A stretch of DNA of 64,000 nucleotides from positions 66,098 to 130,097 of the forward strand of contig JAZUMG010000017.1 of assembly GCA_045603545.1 (NCBI GenBank), written 5' to 3'. Position numbers and translations under genes: made by a program. Shown piece after piece: positions 1 through 9,382 of the stretch (positions within the stretch are counted from its first letter, which is position 1; the number at the start of each line of letters is the position of its first letter). The notes beneath the pieces were generated by a model. That model had not been told where the DNA came from. It worked only from the letters and a program-made list of their open reading frames with translations, and ran no database searches. Origin of the DNA: CAAGNP01 sp045603545. Lineage in GTDB: Bacteria > Bacteroidota > Bacteroidia > Bacteroidales > UBA932.

Positions 1-35
1 TTTTAACTTTTTGTTTATACTATAGTCTAAAGGGT

Positions 36-479
36 ATGAATATATTGGATGAAATAAAAAACAAGAAGAGACCGTTTTCGGTTCCTGATGGGTATTTCTC
101 TTCTGTCGAGGATAGTGTAAAGGATAGGATCCGTACTCCTCAAAAGAGGGGAGATAGTCCCATTTGGGCATCCATCAAGACAGGTTTTGCCCTTGCATTT
201 TCGTTCTTGTTTATCTTTGGTATGGGGTACGGTGTAATCTCCCTCACAGGTTCCATGCAGAAAGACCATTTTGGTATGGAAAACGACGAATTCGCCATTT
301 TGATAATGGATGGGTATATCAAACACGATTTTATTGACTATCTTTACGATGAAATAGATATTGACAAGGACTATCTCACAAAGGAGGTTGTACTCTATGA
401 AGAGCTTTATCAGAGGATTGAAGATGAGATGTCTCAGGAAGATTTGTTGAATATTATAGAAGAATATAACAATGAATAG
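36..479 (+). CDS. Small membrane protein, possible anti-sigma factor
   Basis: A 147-residue protein not assigned to a named family. A soluble N-terminal part of about 50 residues contains the segment VPDGYFSSVEDSVKDRI. It is followed by one clear membrane helix (about 50-72) and an acidic C-terminal tail. In Bacteroidales, proteins of this shape beginning with a P-x-GYF segment often sit just behind an ECF sigma factor gene and may act as membrane-anchored regulators. Whatever lies upstream is outside the window, so that role is inference. The gene overlaps the next one by 8 bases, which suggests translational coupling with the periplasmic protein that follows. Confidence 0.6.
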   Translation: MNILDEIKNKKRPFSVPDGYFSSVEDSVKDRIRTPQKRGDSPIWASIKTGFALAFSFLFIFGMGYGVISLTGSMQKDHFGMENDEFAILIMDGYIKHDFIDYLYDEIDIDKDYLTKEVVLYEELYQRIEDEMSQEDLLNIIEEYNNE

Positions 480-987
480 AGCATTGGCTATTTTAATCTC
501 TATCCTGATTGTTTTCCCGATGGCAGGACAGTCACAGAAAAAACAGGATGAGAAACCTTTCAGAGAGAAGGTTGAAGCTACCAAGGTGGCATATTTTACT
601 GAGAAACTGAATCTTACTCCAGAAGAGGCACAGGTTTTCTGGCCCGTATACAACAAATGGTGGGGTGAAAGACAGGAGGTCAACAAACAGCTCCATAAAG
701 CGGTGAAGGATATAGTTGCCCTCGAAGAGAGGGGTGATTATACAGATCCCCAGATGAAGAAGCTCATAAAGGAGTATTCCAGGGCACTCTCGCTGGAGTC
801 TGAGGTATTCGATATCTACATAGAAGAGTTTTACAAGATTCTCCCGATGGAGAAAGTTGCCAAGATATTTGTAGCGGAGAAAGGGTTCAGGGAGATTCTG
901 ACCAATATGTGGAAAGAGAAGAAACATTCCGGCAAAATTGATGAGGTCCCCTCAGAGAAGCAGCCACCAAGAAAACCGGGTAACTGA
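472..987 (+). CDS. Exported Spy/LTXXQ-like protein
   Basis: A 171-residue exported protein with an N-terminal signal peptide (hydrophobic residues 3-18, cleavage near GQSQ). It is rich in charged helices. The segment KLNLTPEEAQVFWPVYNKW resembles the LTXXQ region of the Spy/CpxP family and related Bacteroidetes sensor-associated proteins. It overlaps the upstream membrane protein by 8 bases and its stop codon TGA overlaps the ATG of lolD (TGATG), so the three genes look co-transcribed. A periplasmic chaperone or envelope-stress partner is inferred from family resemblance and gene order; no catalytic residues can be pointed to. Confidence 0.6.
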   Translation: MNRALAILISILIVFPMAGQSQKKQDEKPFREKVEATKVAYFTEKLNLTPEEAQVFWPVYNKWWGERQEVNKQLHKAVKDIVALEERGDYTDPQMKKLIKEYSRALSLESEVFDIYIEEFYKILPMEKVAKIFVAEKGFREILTNMWKEKKHSGKIDEVPSEKQPPRKPGN

Positions 988-1649
988 TGATAGTCGCTAC
1001 AGGAATAGAAAAGACCTTCGGGCAATTGAAGGTCCTCAAAGGGATAGACTTCCGTTCAGAAGGGGCGGAGGTCGTTTCTATTGTTGGGGCCAGCGGTGCC
1101 GGAAAGTCCACTCTGCTCCAGATTTTGGGTTCGCTTTCAGAGCCTACTGCCGGAAAGGTGATTGTAGATGATGTTGACATCTTTGCACTCTCCTCTGATG
1201 CTTTGGCAGACTTCAGAAACAGGAAGATAGGTTTTGTTTTCCAGTTCCACCACCTTCTTCCCGAATTTACAGCACTTGAAAATGTGATGATACCTGCCCT
1301 CATTGCAGGGACCTCTGCATCTGTTGCCAGATCTGAGGCGAAGAAGCTCCTCTCCGAAATGGGGCTCGCAGAGCGGTTTGACCATAAACCATCCGAACTC
1401 TCAGGTGGAGAGCAGCAGAGGGTGGCCATTGCCAGGGCAATAATAAACAAACCTGCAGTTCTTTTTGCAGATGAGCCCTCAGGTAATCTTGACAGCAATA
1501 CCAAGCGGGAGATACATAAGCTTTTCTTTGATCTCCGGGACAGGTATGGATTGACAGTAATAATTGTGACCCACGATAAGGATTTGGCAAAAATGTCGGA
1601 CCGTATGATAGAGATGTCCGATGGCAAGATAGTCGATGGAGTACTTTAA
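987..1649 (+). CDS. lolD: LolD-like lipoprotein-releasing ABC transporter ATPase
   Basis: A 220-residue ABC ATPase of the LolD/MacB type. Walker A is GASGAGKST (residues 34-42), the Q-loop region is FVFQFHHLLPEF, the signature is LSGGEQQR (about 138-145) and Walker B is VLFADEPSGNLDS (from 158). The HHLLPEFTALENV stretch is typical of LolD, which powers the LolCE permease that extracts lipoproteins from the inner membrane for delivery to the outer membrane. No permease gene lies next to it here, so the partner must be elsewhere. It overlaps its neighbours at both ends (1 base upstream, 14 bases with trmN6). Confidence 0.88.
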   Translation: MIVATGIEKTFGQLKVLKGIDFRSEGAEVVSIVGASGAGKSTLLQILGSLSEPTAGKVIVDDVDIFALSSDALADFRNRKIGFVFQFHHLLPEFTALENVMIPALIAGTSASVARSEAKKLLSEMGLAERFDHKPSELSGGEQQRVAIARAIINKPAVLFADEPSGNLDSNTKREIHKLFFDLRDRYGLTVIIVTHDKDLAKMSDRMIEMSDGKIVDGVL

Positions 1650-2376
1650 GTTCAAGCAATTCAAAGTAAAAAATGTCTCCTCTGCCATGAAGCTGGGGAC
1701 AGACAGTGTTCTCCTTGGTGCCTGGGCACCTCTTCTGAATAGTGATAAAAGGGTTCTTGATATAGGGACCGGGACGGGGGTGGTGGCTCTGATGATTGCA
1801 CAGAGGCTCTCCCATCAGGAAGGGGTATCCATAGATGCCATAGATATTGACCTCCCCTCCATTGAGGAGGCCTCCCACAATTTTGAAATATCGCCGTGGA
1901 GTGGCTCACTCCGTGCCCTGCACACCCCTTTGCAGGATTTCTCCCCCGGCCGGAGGTATGACCTGATTGTCTCCAATCCGCCATATTTCGTAGATTCCCT
2001 GAAAGCACCATCATTGCGCAGAAGCAACACCAGGCATACCGATTCATTGCCCCACTCCGATCTTATCGCCTCGGCGTTCAGGCTCCTTAAAGTGGGGGGG
2101 AGGATGGTAGTGATACTCCCCAGGGAAGAGGGTGAGGCATTTGTCCGGGATGCGGAGCTGTATCACGTCGGCACAGGTGAAGGGGTGAGACTTGCTTTGA
2201 GGAGATTGTGCAAGGTGAGTACTGTGTCGCACAAGTCACCCAAAAGATATATAATGGAATTCATACTCACCCCAAAAGGGGAGATTCTTCAGGGGTGCAC
2301 AGAAGAGTATCTCTCTATGAATGGAGATGATAGGTATCTGGATATGGTCTGTGAATTTTTGATTAAGGTGTCTTGA
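1636..2376 (+). CDS. trmN6: tRNA1(Val) (adenine(37)-N6)-methyltransferase
   Basis: A 246-residue class I SAM-dependent methyltransferase of the TrmN6/YfiC family, which makes m6A37 in tRNA-Val. The opening segment KQFKVKNVSSAMKLGTDSVLLGAW is the family hallmark. It is followed by the SAM-binding motif LDIGTGTGVV (41-50) and the N6-adenine catalytic motif NPPY (114-117). The start overlaps lolD by 14 bases, so it appears to be the last gene of that operon. The promoter of the next gene begins at its stop codon. Confidence 0.85.
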   Translation: MEYFKFKQFKVKNVSSAMKLGTDSVLLGAWAPLLNSDKRVLDIGTGTGVVALMIAQRLSHQEGVSIDAIDIDLPSIEEASHNFEISPWSGSLRALHTPLQDFSPGRRYDLIVSNPPYFVDSLKAPSLRRSNTRHTDSLPHSDLIASAFRLLKVGGRMVVILPREEGEAFVRDAELYHVGTGEGVRLALRRLCKVSTVSHKSPKRYIMEFILTPKGEILQGCTEEYLSMNGDDRYLDMVCEFLIKVS

Positions 2377-2401
2377 GAGTCCGATTATTTTACTATATTC
2401 G
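2372..2401 (+). promoter_or_regulatory. Candidate promoter of the TonB receptor operon
   Basis: A -33-like CTTG (2372-2375) lies 18 nt before TATATTCG (2394-2401), close to the Bacteroidetes -7 consensus TAnnTTTG. It overlaps the stop codon of trmN6. Transcription would start near 2408 and leave an AT-rich leader of about 60 nt. Confidence 0.5.
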
Positions 2402-2467
2402 CGCCGTGAAAAAATACCCACATATTTTTGGCTCCAATAAATTTTTAACAATATTTTTTAACACACT

Positions 2468-5400
2468 ATGAAACAATCTATTAAGTGTCTATTGATCGCT
2501 TTTGCGACAATGTTCGTGAGTGCAGTTGCCTTTGCACAGGTGACTACCTCTGCTCTTAGTGGTCGCATCGTGGATGTTAATGGTGAAGCTGTGATCGGTG
2601 CTACAGTTGTAGCAACACACGAGCCATCAGGAACAGTTTACGGTGTCAGCGCTAACACTGACGGTCGTTATGCTATCCAAGGTATGCGTGCCGGTGGTCC
2701 TTACAAGGTAGAAGTATCTTGTATCGGTTATCAAACTATCACTTACACTGATGTAACCCTTCAACTTGCAGAGGTTACCAGTATCAATGTAGAACTTAAA
2801 GATGACGCTGAAATGCTTAGTGCAGCTTCTGTTATCACTACTGCTACCTCTAAATTCGCAGCAGAGAAAACAGGTTCTTCAGTTAACATCTCAAGCAAAC
2901 AGATCACTGCACTTCCTACAGTAAGCAGAAGCATCTCTGATGTTACCAGACTTTCACCTTATGGTGGTAACGGTATGAGCTTCGCAGGTGCTGACGGTCG
3001 TACAGCTAACTTCACTGTCGATGGTGCAAACTTCAACAACAACTTCGGTCTTAACGACGGTCTTCCTGGTGGTGGTAACCCTATCTCTATCGATGCTATC
3101 GAAGAGCTTCAGGTAGTGATCTCTCCTTATGACGTACGTCAGACCAACTTCATCGGTGGTGGTGTGAACGCTATTACCAAATCTGGTACAAACACCTTCA
3201 AAGGATCAGCTTACGTATATCACAGAAATGAGAATATGCGTGGTGATACAGTAGATGGCGAACAGATCCCTGGTGCACGTGACACTGACAGAAATACCAC
3301 TTACGGTATGACTCTTGGTGGTCCTATCGTTAAAAACAAACTCTTCTTCTTCGTGAACGCTGAGTACTCTTCTTCTCCTTCTGTAGCAGTTCCTTGGAGA
3401 GCTTCTGTAGACGGTAAAGGTGATGCTAACAAATACCTTTCATATACTACAGTTGCAGATATGGAGAGAGTATCTGCTTTCGTAAAAGAGAAATACGGTT
3501 ACGATACAGGTTCTTTCACAGAGTTCCCTGCTGATGAGTCTAACGTGAAAGTATTGGCAAGACTTGACTGGAACATCAACAATGACCACAAACTTGCCCT
3601 TCGTTACAACTATACCAACAATACTGGTTGGAATGGTCCTAACGCCTCTTCTATGGACGGTGGTACACGTTCTGCTTATGCACGTACATCACTTTACTCA
3701 ATGGCTTTTGCTAACAACATGTACTCAATGAACAACCTTGTTCACTCTGTATCACTTGATTTGAACAGCCGTTTGAGCGACAACCTATCTAACCAGTTCT
3801 TGGCTACTTTCTCAAAACTTGATGACGTTCGTGGTACAAACTCAGATATGTTCCCTCATATCGACATCCTTGACGGTACCGGTACTACTACCAACTACAT
3901 GTCACTTGGTTATGAGTTGTTTACTTGGAACAACGCTGTTCACAACACCCACGTCAGCATCAAAGATGATATGACCCTTTACGCAGGTAACCACAAGCTT
4001 ACCGCAGGTCTTACTTATGAGTATCAGATGGCTGACAACGCATATATGAGAAATGGTACAGGTTACTATCGTTATGCAAGTGTAGATGACTTCATCAACG
4101 GTGCTGCTCCTGAGGTAGTATGTTTGACCTACGGTTACGATGGTGAGCAGAATCCTGCAGCTCGTGTACAGTTCCACAAAGCAGGTCTTTACCTACAGGA
4201 TGAGTGGAATGCTACTGAGAATTTCAAACTTACAGCAGGTATCCGTTTTGATGGTCTGTTCTTCGATAACTCAGACCTTATGACCAACAACGCTATCCTT
4301 GCCCTTAAATACTATGACAAAAATGGCAACGAGCGTAGCATTGATACAGGCAAATGGCCTACAGCTAACTTGACTATCTCTCCAAGAGTTGGTTTCTCTT
4401 GGGACGTAATGGGTGACAACAGCCTTAAAGTACGTGGTGGTACAGGTCTATTCTCAGGTCGTCTTCCTCTTGTATTCTTCACCAACATGCCTACCAACTC
4501 AGGTATGGTTCAGTACCAGGCTCAGCTAAATGACAGCAACCTTAAGAAATTGGGTCTTGGAACAATGGCTGACCACTTCACTGGCGGTCTTGTAACTGAG
4601 AATGGTAAAGCTACCATCGATGCACTATTGAAGAAACTTCATGCTATGGGTTATCCTTCTACTATCAACCCTGAAGATGGTGCAGTTCCTTCATCAATCT
4701 CTGCAGTGGATCCTAACTTCAAGATGCCTCAGGTATGGAAAACTTCAGTAGCTATCGACTACGCTTTCCCTACTTCATTCCCTATGTCATTCTCTGCTGA
4801 GGGTATCTTCAACAAAACTATCAACGGTGTTACTATCTCTGACTGGAGTATGATGCCTGTTGAGGGCTTTGCAAGACTTAACGGTGCTGACAACCGTCCT
4901 ATGTACCCTTCTAACTTCAGAACAAGCACTAAAGCGTTCGTTCTTGAGAATACTCACCAGGGTTACGGTTACTCAGCTAACGTAACCTTCAATATGCGTC
5001 CTGTAGAGGGTCTTAGCTTTATGGCTGCATATAGCCACACTGTATCTAAAGAGATTACAGGTATGCCTGGTTCAGCTGCTGAGTCAGCATTCACATATGT
5101 ACCTACATCTAAAGGTCCTAACAACATCGAGCTTCACAACTCACAGTATGTTACTCCTGACCGTGTAATCGCATCTATCAGCCACGATGACAAATGTGGC
5201 AATCACTTCAACCTTGTTTACGAGGCTTGGAGAGGTGGTTACAACTACTCATACATGTTGGCTAACGATATGAACGGTGACGGTTACAACTATGATGCAC
5301 TTTACATCCCTACCGATGCAGAGGTAGCAAACGGTGACTTCCGTTTCGTATCAGAGAAAGATAGAGACAACTTCATGGCATTCGTTAAGAATGACAAATA

Positions 5401-5767
5401 CTTGAGCAAACATCAGGGTCAGTATGCTGAGGCTTACAGCGTATACTCTCCATGGGTACACAGACTTGACTTCGGTTACAAACATGACTTCAAAGTGAAA
5501 TCAGGTAACTCTACCAACACTCTTCAGCTAAGTGTAGACCTTAAGAACGTTCTTAACCTATTCAACTCAAGCTGGGGTGTAAGCAAATATATGGATCCTA
5601 ACATGGTTGAAGGTCGTATCCTTAAATTTGAAAAAGTTGACAAAGATGGTTATCCAACATTCTCTACACCTTCTGTTGTTAATGGTAGCACTCAAACATT
5701 CGTACCTTCTCACTCAGTGGGTCAATGCTGGTACGCTTCTGTAGGTATTAAGTATATGTTTAACTAA
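2468..5767 (+). CDS. Oar-like TonB-dependent outer-membrane receptor
   Basis: A 1099-residue outer-membrane protein. After the signal peptide (1-23) comes a carboxypeptidase-regulatory-like domain (about 30-113, SGRIVDVNGEAVIGATV), then a plug with FTVDGANFNNNFG and GGGVNAITKSGTNTFKGS (about 185-245), then a long beta-barrel ending in VGIKYMFN, with the terminal Phe typical of BAM substrates. The plug features match the Oar branch rather than SusC. Codon use is strikingly narrow (CTT for Leu, CGT for Arg, AAC, GGT), as in very abundant proteins, and the following lipoprotein shares it. The two are 16 bases apart and probably form a transporter pair. The substrate is unknown. Confidence 0.9.
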   Translation: MKQSIKCLLIAFATMFVSAVAFAQVTTSALSGRIVDVNGEAVIGATVVATHEPSGTVYGVSANTDGRYAIQGMRAGGPYKVEVSCIGYQTITYTDVTLQLAEVTSINVELKDDAEMLSAASVITTATSKFAAEKTGSSVNISSKQITALPTVSRSISDVTRLSPYGGNGMSFAGADGRTANFTVDGANFNNNFGLNDGLPGGGNPISIDAIEELQVVISPYDVRQTNFIGGGVNAITKSGTNTFKGSAYVYHRNENMRGDTVDGEQIPGARDTDRNTTYGMTLGGPIVKNKLFFFVNAEYSSSPSVAVPWRASVDGKGDANKYLSYTTVADMERVSAFVKEKYGYDTGSFTEFPADESNVKVLARLDWNINNDHKLALRYNYTNNTGWNGPNASSMDGGTRSAYARTSLYSMAFANNMYSMNNLVHSVSLDLNSRLSDNLSNQFLATFSKLDDVRGTNSDMFPHIDILDGTGTTTNYMSLGYELFTWNNAVHNTHVSIKDDMTLYAGNHKLTAGLTYEYQMADNAYMRNGTGYYRYASVDDFINGAAPEVVCLTYGYDGEQNPAARVQFHKAGLYLQDEWNATENFKLTAGIRFDGLFFDNSDLMTNNAILALKYYDKNGNERSIDTGKWPTANLTISPRVGFSWDVMGDNSLKVRGGTGLFSGRLPLVFFTNMPTNSGMVQYQAQLNDSNLKKLGLGTMADHFTGGLVTENGKATIDALLKKLHAMGYPSTINPEDGAVPSSISAVDPNFKMPQVWKTSVAIDYAFPTSFPMSFSAEGIFNKTINGVTISDWSMMPVEGFARLNGADNRPMYPSNFRTSTKAFVLENTHQGYGYSANVTFNMRPVEGLSFMAAYSHTVSKEITGMPGSAAESAFTYVPTSKGPNNIELHNSQYVTPDRVIASISHDDKCGNHFNLVYEAWRGGYNYSYMLANDMNGDGYNYDALYIPTDAEVANGDFRFVSEKDRDNFMAFVKNDKYLSKHQGQYAEAYSVYSPWVHRLDFGYKHDFKVKSGNSTNTLQLSVDLKNVLNLFNSSWGVSKYMDPNMVEGRILKFEKVDKDGYPTFSTPSVVNGSTQTFVPSHSVGQCWYASVGIKYMFN

Positions 5768-5783
5768 TAAAACGTAGACAATT

Positions 5784-7340
5784 ATGAAATTAAGATATAT
5801 ATTTGGTATCATACTCTCTGCTGTACTTGCTTTCACCTCTTGTGAGCCTTCAAGTATCAAAGAGTCGTTTGATAACATTAAGCTTGACAAATCTTATGTA
5901 GCTATCGACATGGCCGGTACTGCTACTACTATCAAAATCACTGCTACTGAGGCTTGGGCTTTTGATGAGACCAAAATCCCTGAGTGGCTTGATGTAAATC
6001 CTAAGAGCGGTAATTCAGGTGAGACTACTGTTTCATTCTCAGCTACTGAAGCTATTGACGGTCGTGATGTAGAGTTGACTATCACTGCCGGTAAAAACAC
6101 CCAATTCGTAAAAGTTATGCAGGGTACCAAAGAGGTATCTCCAGCTACTTGTGCAGAGGTTATCGCCGGTCCTGATGGCAAATCATACAAAGTAAAAGGT
6201 GTATGTACAAGCATCGCCAACACTCAGTATGGTAACTGGTATCTTAAAGATGAGACTGGTGAGATCTACATCTATGGTACTCTTGACGCTAAAGGTGCTA
6301 CCAAAAACTTCTTGAGCCTTGGTCTTGAGGTAGGTGACGAAGTGGAAGTACAAGGTCCTAAAACTACTTACGGTACTACTGTTGAGCTAGTTGACGTGAC
6401 TGTACTAAGCATCACCAAATCACTTGTAAAACTTGATGCTACCTCTAAGACTCTTGACAAAGAGGGTGGTGAATTCACTGTCAAAGCTGCTTATAAAGGC
6501 AATGGTGTTTTGGTTAACATCCCTGATGAGACAGCTTCTTGGGTATCTCTTCTAAGCATGGACTATATTAAAGGTAAAGCTACCAAGATTGAGCCTAATC
6601 CATGTGATACAGTTCTTGTTAAGTTTGCTTACCTTGACAACATGTCATCTGTTGTAAAACGTACAGGTTCTGTTGAGATCGCTTCTAACAATGGCAAATC
6701 TGAGTCAGCTGTAGCTGTAGCTCTTACCCAAAATTCAAATGAGCCAGCTAAAGTGGCTATCAAAGATTGCTTCGAGCAGGAATATACTCACATTTATGGT
6801 CAGGTAATGTCTGTTGCTAAAGATTACGGTTTCATCGTTTCTGACGGCACAGCAAGCATCCTTATCTATCAGTCAGATTATACCAAATCTGCAAGAACTG
6901 CAGACAATGTAAAAGTTCTTGGTGCACCAAGCCTTTACAACTGGGCAGCTCAGATTCAGAAACCTGATCTTGTTGAGAAAAATGGTTATGACAAATCATG
7001 GAAACTTCCTACTGCTGTAGAGTACAACACCGAGAAGATTAACGAGCTTATCGTTAAACTTACAGGTACCAACAAGACCAAAAATCACCTTCTTCCTATC
7101 GAGTATGTAACATACCAGGGTGAACTTAAGATCGATGGTAACTATATCAACGTTATCTTCCCTGAGGGATGTAATGGTCAAGGTTCTCTTAAACTGTCTA
7201 CTTCACTCAAACAAGAGGATGTTGCCGCACTTAATGGCAAACAGGTTAAAGTAACAGGTTACTTGTTCCAGGTTAGTGCAAGCAAGGATGTTCCAAAATT
7301 CCTTAACGTTATTGCTGACAAGATTGAGGAGGTTAAATAA
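5784..7340 (+). CDS. BACON/OB-fold surface lipoprotein, receptor partner
   Basis: A 518-residue lipoprotein with a type II signal ending AFTSC (Cys20). A BACON-like beta-sandwich follows (about 35-115, with WAFDETKIPEWLDVNPKSGN), then an OB-fold-like segment (about 118-210, YKVKGVCTSIANTQYGNWYL), a second BACON-like module and another OB-like C-terminal part. It follows the TonB receptor by 16 bases, shares its codon bias and is closed by a strong terminator, so the two form one operon. By analogy with SusD-like partners it may bind ligand at the cell surface, but it is not a SusD homologue and the ligand is unknown. Confidence 0.8.
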   Translation: MKLRYIFGIILSAVLAFTSCEPSSIKESFDNIKLDKSYVAIDMAGTATTIKITATEAWAFDETKIPEWLDVNPKSGNSGETTVSFSATEAIDGRDVELTITAGKNTQFVKVMQGTKEVSPATCAEVIAGPDGKSYKVKGVCTSIANTQYGNWYLKDETGEIYIYGTLDAKGATKNFLSLGLEVGDEVEVQGPKTTYGTTVELVDVTVLSITKSLVKLDATSKTLDKEGGEFTVKAAYKGNGVLVNIPDETASWVSLLSMDYIKGKATKIEPNPCDTVLVKFAYLDNMSSVVKRTGSVEIASNNGKSESAVAVALTQNSNEPAKVAIKDCFEQEYTHIYGQVMSVAKDYGFIVSDGTASILIYQSDYTKSARTADNVKVLGAPSLYNWAAQIQKPDLVEKNGYDKSWKLPTAVEYNTEKINELIVKLTGTNKTKNHLLPIEYVTYQGELKIDGNYINVIFPEGCNGQGSLKLSTSLKQEDVAALNGKQVKVTGYLFQVSASKDVPKFLNVIADKIEEVK

Positions 7341-7364
7341 ATCTTCCTGAATCATAAATAGATT

Positions 7365-7397
7365 TCGGGCGGTCTATCCAGATCGCCCGATTTTTTG
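7365..7397 (+). terminator. Rho-independent terminator
   Basis: A perfect 7-bp stem TCGGGCG (7365-7371) / CGCCCGA (7384-7390) is followed by six T. It lies 24 bases after the BACON lipoprotein stop codon. Confidence 0.9.
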
Positions 7398-7452
7398 TTA
7401 TCACTACTACTGCTTTACAAATAGAGTCCTCCATAACATGCTTTCTGTCGCC

Positions 7453-7543
7453 ACCGTCACACCACTTTTAACCCAAAAAGCTGATAGTGTGTCGCGAAAA
7501 GGGCCCTTTTTTATCAAAATACAGACCGTCGCACCACTTTTAA
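7453..7543. repeat. Pair of 19-bp direct repeats in convergent spacer
   Basis: Two copies at 7453-7471 and 7525-7543 match at 18 of 19 positions (core CACCACTTTTAA) and start 72 bases apart. They sit in a 328-base spacer between two convergent, apparently highly expressed genes, between their two terminators. The 78-codon minus-strand frame crossing this area has no recognisable homology, so the spacer is treated as non-coding. Confidence 0.6.
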
Positions 7544-7605
7544 GGAGAATCCCTGCATGACGGTTCTGCAGCGCTTCTGGCTGTGTAATGGTAGGGATGT
7601 AGGCA

Positions 7606-7638
7606 CAAAAAAATCGCCCGGCGGTAGGCCGGGCGATT
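7606..7638 (-). terminator. Rho-independent terminator of the OmpA/TPR lipoprotein
   Basis: A perfect 10-bp stem (7613-7622 / 7628-7637, arm ATCGCCCGGC) with a 5-nt loop. Read on the minus strand it is followed by a run of T. It lies about 30 bases past the stop codon. Confidence 0.92.
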
Positions 7639-7668
7639 GTCATATGTGAATGATAACTGATTTACAAA

Positions 7669-9321
7669 TTATTTAACTTTTGCAAACTCGATATCGTTCT
7701 CAGCACGTTTAGCAAGTTTCTCATCTTTCTTAGCAACTTCAAGAGCAGCTTTAGCATCGTCAACTTTACCCTGACGAGCAGCTACGATAGCTTTAAGATA
7801 AGATTTGCACTGGCATTTAGCGTTACCTACGATAGCCTCAGCACCAGCAAGGTCATTGGTAAGGATGCAAACAAGAGCCTCGTTGAAACCTTTTGAACCA
7901 GCAAGTTTTGCTTTAGCCTCAGCATATTTACCGTTAACTACGTCAACAACTGCAAGGTTGTACTGAGCCTCTTTAAGGCTTGACTGTTTGAATGCATCTA
8001 CAGCAGCAGCGTCGTCACCTTTACGAAGAGCAACAACACCTAGAGTATTATAGTAGTATGCGTCTTTGTTGGCAACTTTTGCAAGAGCAGCAGCAGCGTC
8101 AGCATCTTTACCTTGTTTAAGAAGGGTAACAGCCAGGTTAACGTTAGCACGGTCGCTGTTGAATTTGTTGGCAGCCTGAGTGTAAACTTTAACTTTGGTG
8201 TCGTTCTCTTTAACTAGAGTAGCAGCGTGAAGAAGTGCCTCTTCGTCAAGGATCTCGATGTTCTCGTTAACAAGAGCAACAAGCTCTTCGTCAGTGTAGT
8301 TTTTGAACTCGATGTTAGCGATGAATCTTGCGCGACGAAGTTGAGGAAGGATCTCTTTAGCAAGGATAGTGAATACCTGTGACATATTCTTGATCTCTCT
8401 CTCACGAACGATAGGGTCGCTGTACATCTCAAGAACGCGAAGGATAAGCTCTTTGTCAGCGATGTCTGAGTTTTTAACTAGGTCTTTGAAACCGTCCCAG
8501 TCCTCAGAGATAGAAACGCTGTTGACAGCTGTCTCAACACCTACTTTCTTGTCGTTGATCTTAGAGTTGAAAGCTTTGGTAGCAGACTCAGCACGTTTAC
8601 CTGAAAGTTTGGTGTTAAGGTCCTCTTTTCCATCAGGAGAAGCGTAAGCGATGATGTCAGTACCAACGATCTCTCTTCTTTCGTCAGCTTTTACATTTTT
8701 AAGGAACTCCTGGAAAGCTTTGATCTCATCAGATTTAAGCTGAGCAGGACGAACTGTTGAGCTGTTGATAAGGTAAAGGATCTGAGCTTCGCCAGTCTCA
8801 GGGATTACAGCCTGATATGCATCTGGAGCATAAGCAAGAGCGCCGTCTCTCTTAACAAGTTTGTAAGTGGTGTTTGCACCGTCAGCTACTTTATAAGGAG
8901 AAGGGTAAGTGGTCTTTTTGTCTTTGTAAAGAACAGTCATTCTAAGCTCAAGGTGAGATTTCTCCATACCTGGCTTGTAGTCGAATGTGAGGTCTTTGGT
9001 TACAGTTGCACCAGTCTCAGGAACTGTAGTGTAGTTTTTGGCAACATCCTCACCTTGAAGCATAACTGGCTCAAGAGCTGATTCGCCACCTTGGTAAACC
9101 AATACAGGAACTACCTCAACGATAGCTTTTGGGTGGAAATAATCTGCAGGGATAACTACAGAAACTTTTGCATCAATTTTGTCAGCAACTACCTCAAGAA
9201 CCTGAGGATCACAGTTAACAGAAACAAGTTCTGCTTTTTCAGCCATTTTTGCAGGGTTACCGCAAGAGGTGATAACCAAAGCTGCAAGGGCTAGCGATGA
9301 TAGTTTTTGGAAAATTTTCAT
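7669..9321 (-). CDS. OmpA-domain/TPR outer-membrane lipoprotein
   Basis: A 550-residue lipoprotein with a signal peptide ending VITSC (Cys20). The N-terminal half is beta-rich. An OmpA-like peptidoglycan-binding segment lies near residues 210-250 (DIIAYASPDGKEDLNTKLSGKRAE). The C-terminal third is TPR-like with small-residue helices (about 385-540). Codon use is as narrow as in the TonB receptor operon, which points to high expression. The gene is monocistronic with its own strong terminator. A role tethering the outer membrane to the cell wall is inferred from the OmpA domain. Confidence 0.8.
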   Translation of the reverse strand: MKIFQKLSSLALAALVITSCGNPAKMAEKAELVSVNCDPQVLEVVADKIDAKVSVVIPADYFHPKAIVEVVPVLVYQGGESALEPVMLQGEDVAKNYTTVPETGATVTKDLTFDYKPGMEKSHLELRMTVLYKDKKTTYPSPYKVADGANTTYKLVKRDGALAYAPDAYQAVIPETGEAQILYLINSSTVRPAQLKSDEIKAFQEFLKNVKADERREIVGTDIIAYASPDGKEDLNTKLSGKRAESATKAFNSKINDKKVGVETAVNSVSISEDWDGFKDLVKNSDIADKELILRVLEMYSDPIVREREIKNMSQVFTILAKEILPQLRRARFIANIEFKNYTDEELVALVNENIEILDEEALLHAATLVKENDTKVKVYTQAANKFNSDRANVNLAVTLLKQGKDADAAAALAKVANKDAYYYNTLGVVALRKGDDAAAVDAFKQSSLKEAQYNLAVVDVVNGKYAEAKAKLAGSKGFNEALVCILTNDLAGAEAIVGNAKCQCKSYLKAIVAARQGKVDDAKAALEVAKKDEKLAKRAENDIEFAKVK

Positions 9322-9382
9322 TTTGAATTCAATTTATTGTATTAATACTTAATTAATTCACATTTTTGCCTACATATGTAGA

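Noticed and set aside
7407..7643. 78-codon minus-strand frame in the spacer between two terminators
   Set aside because: It reads through a terminator stem and the direct repeats, has no recognisable domain and no promoter.
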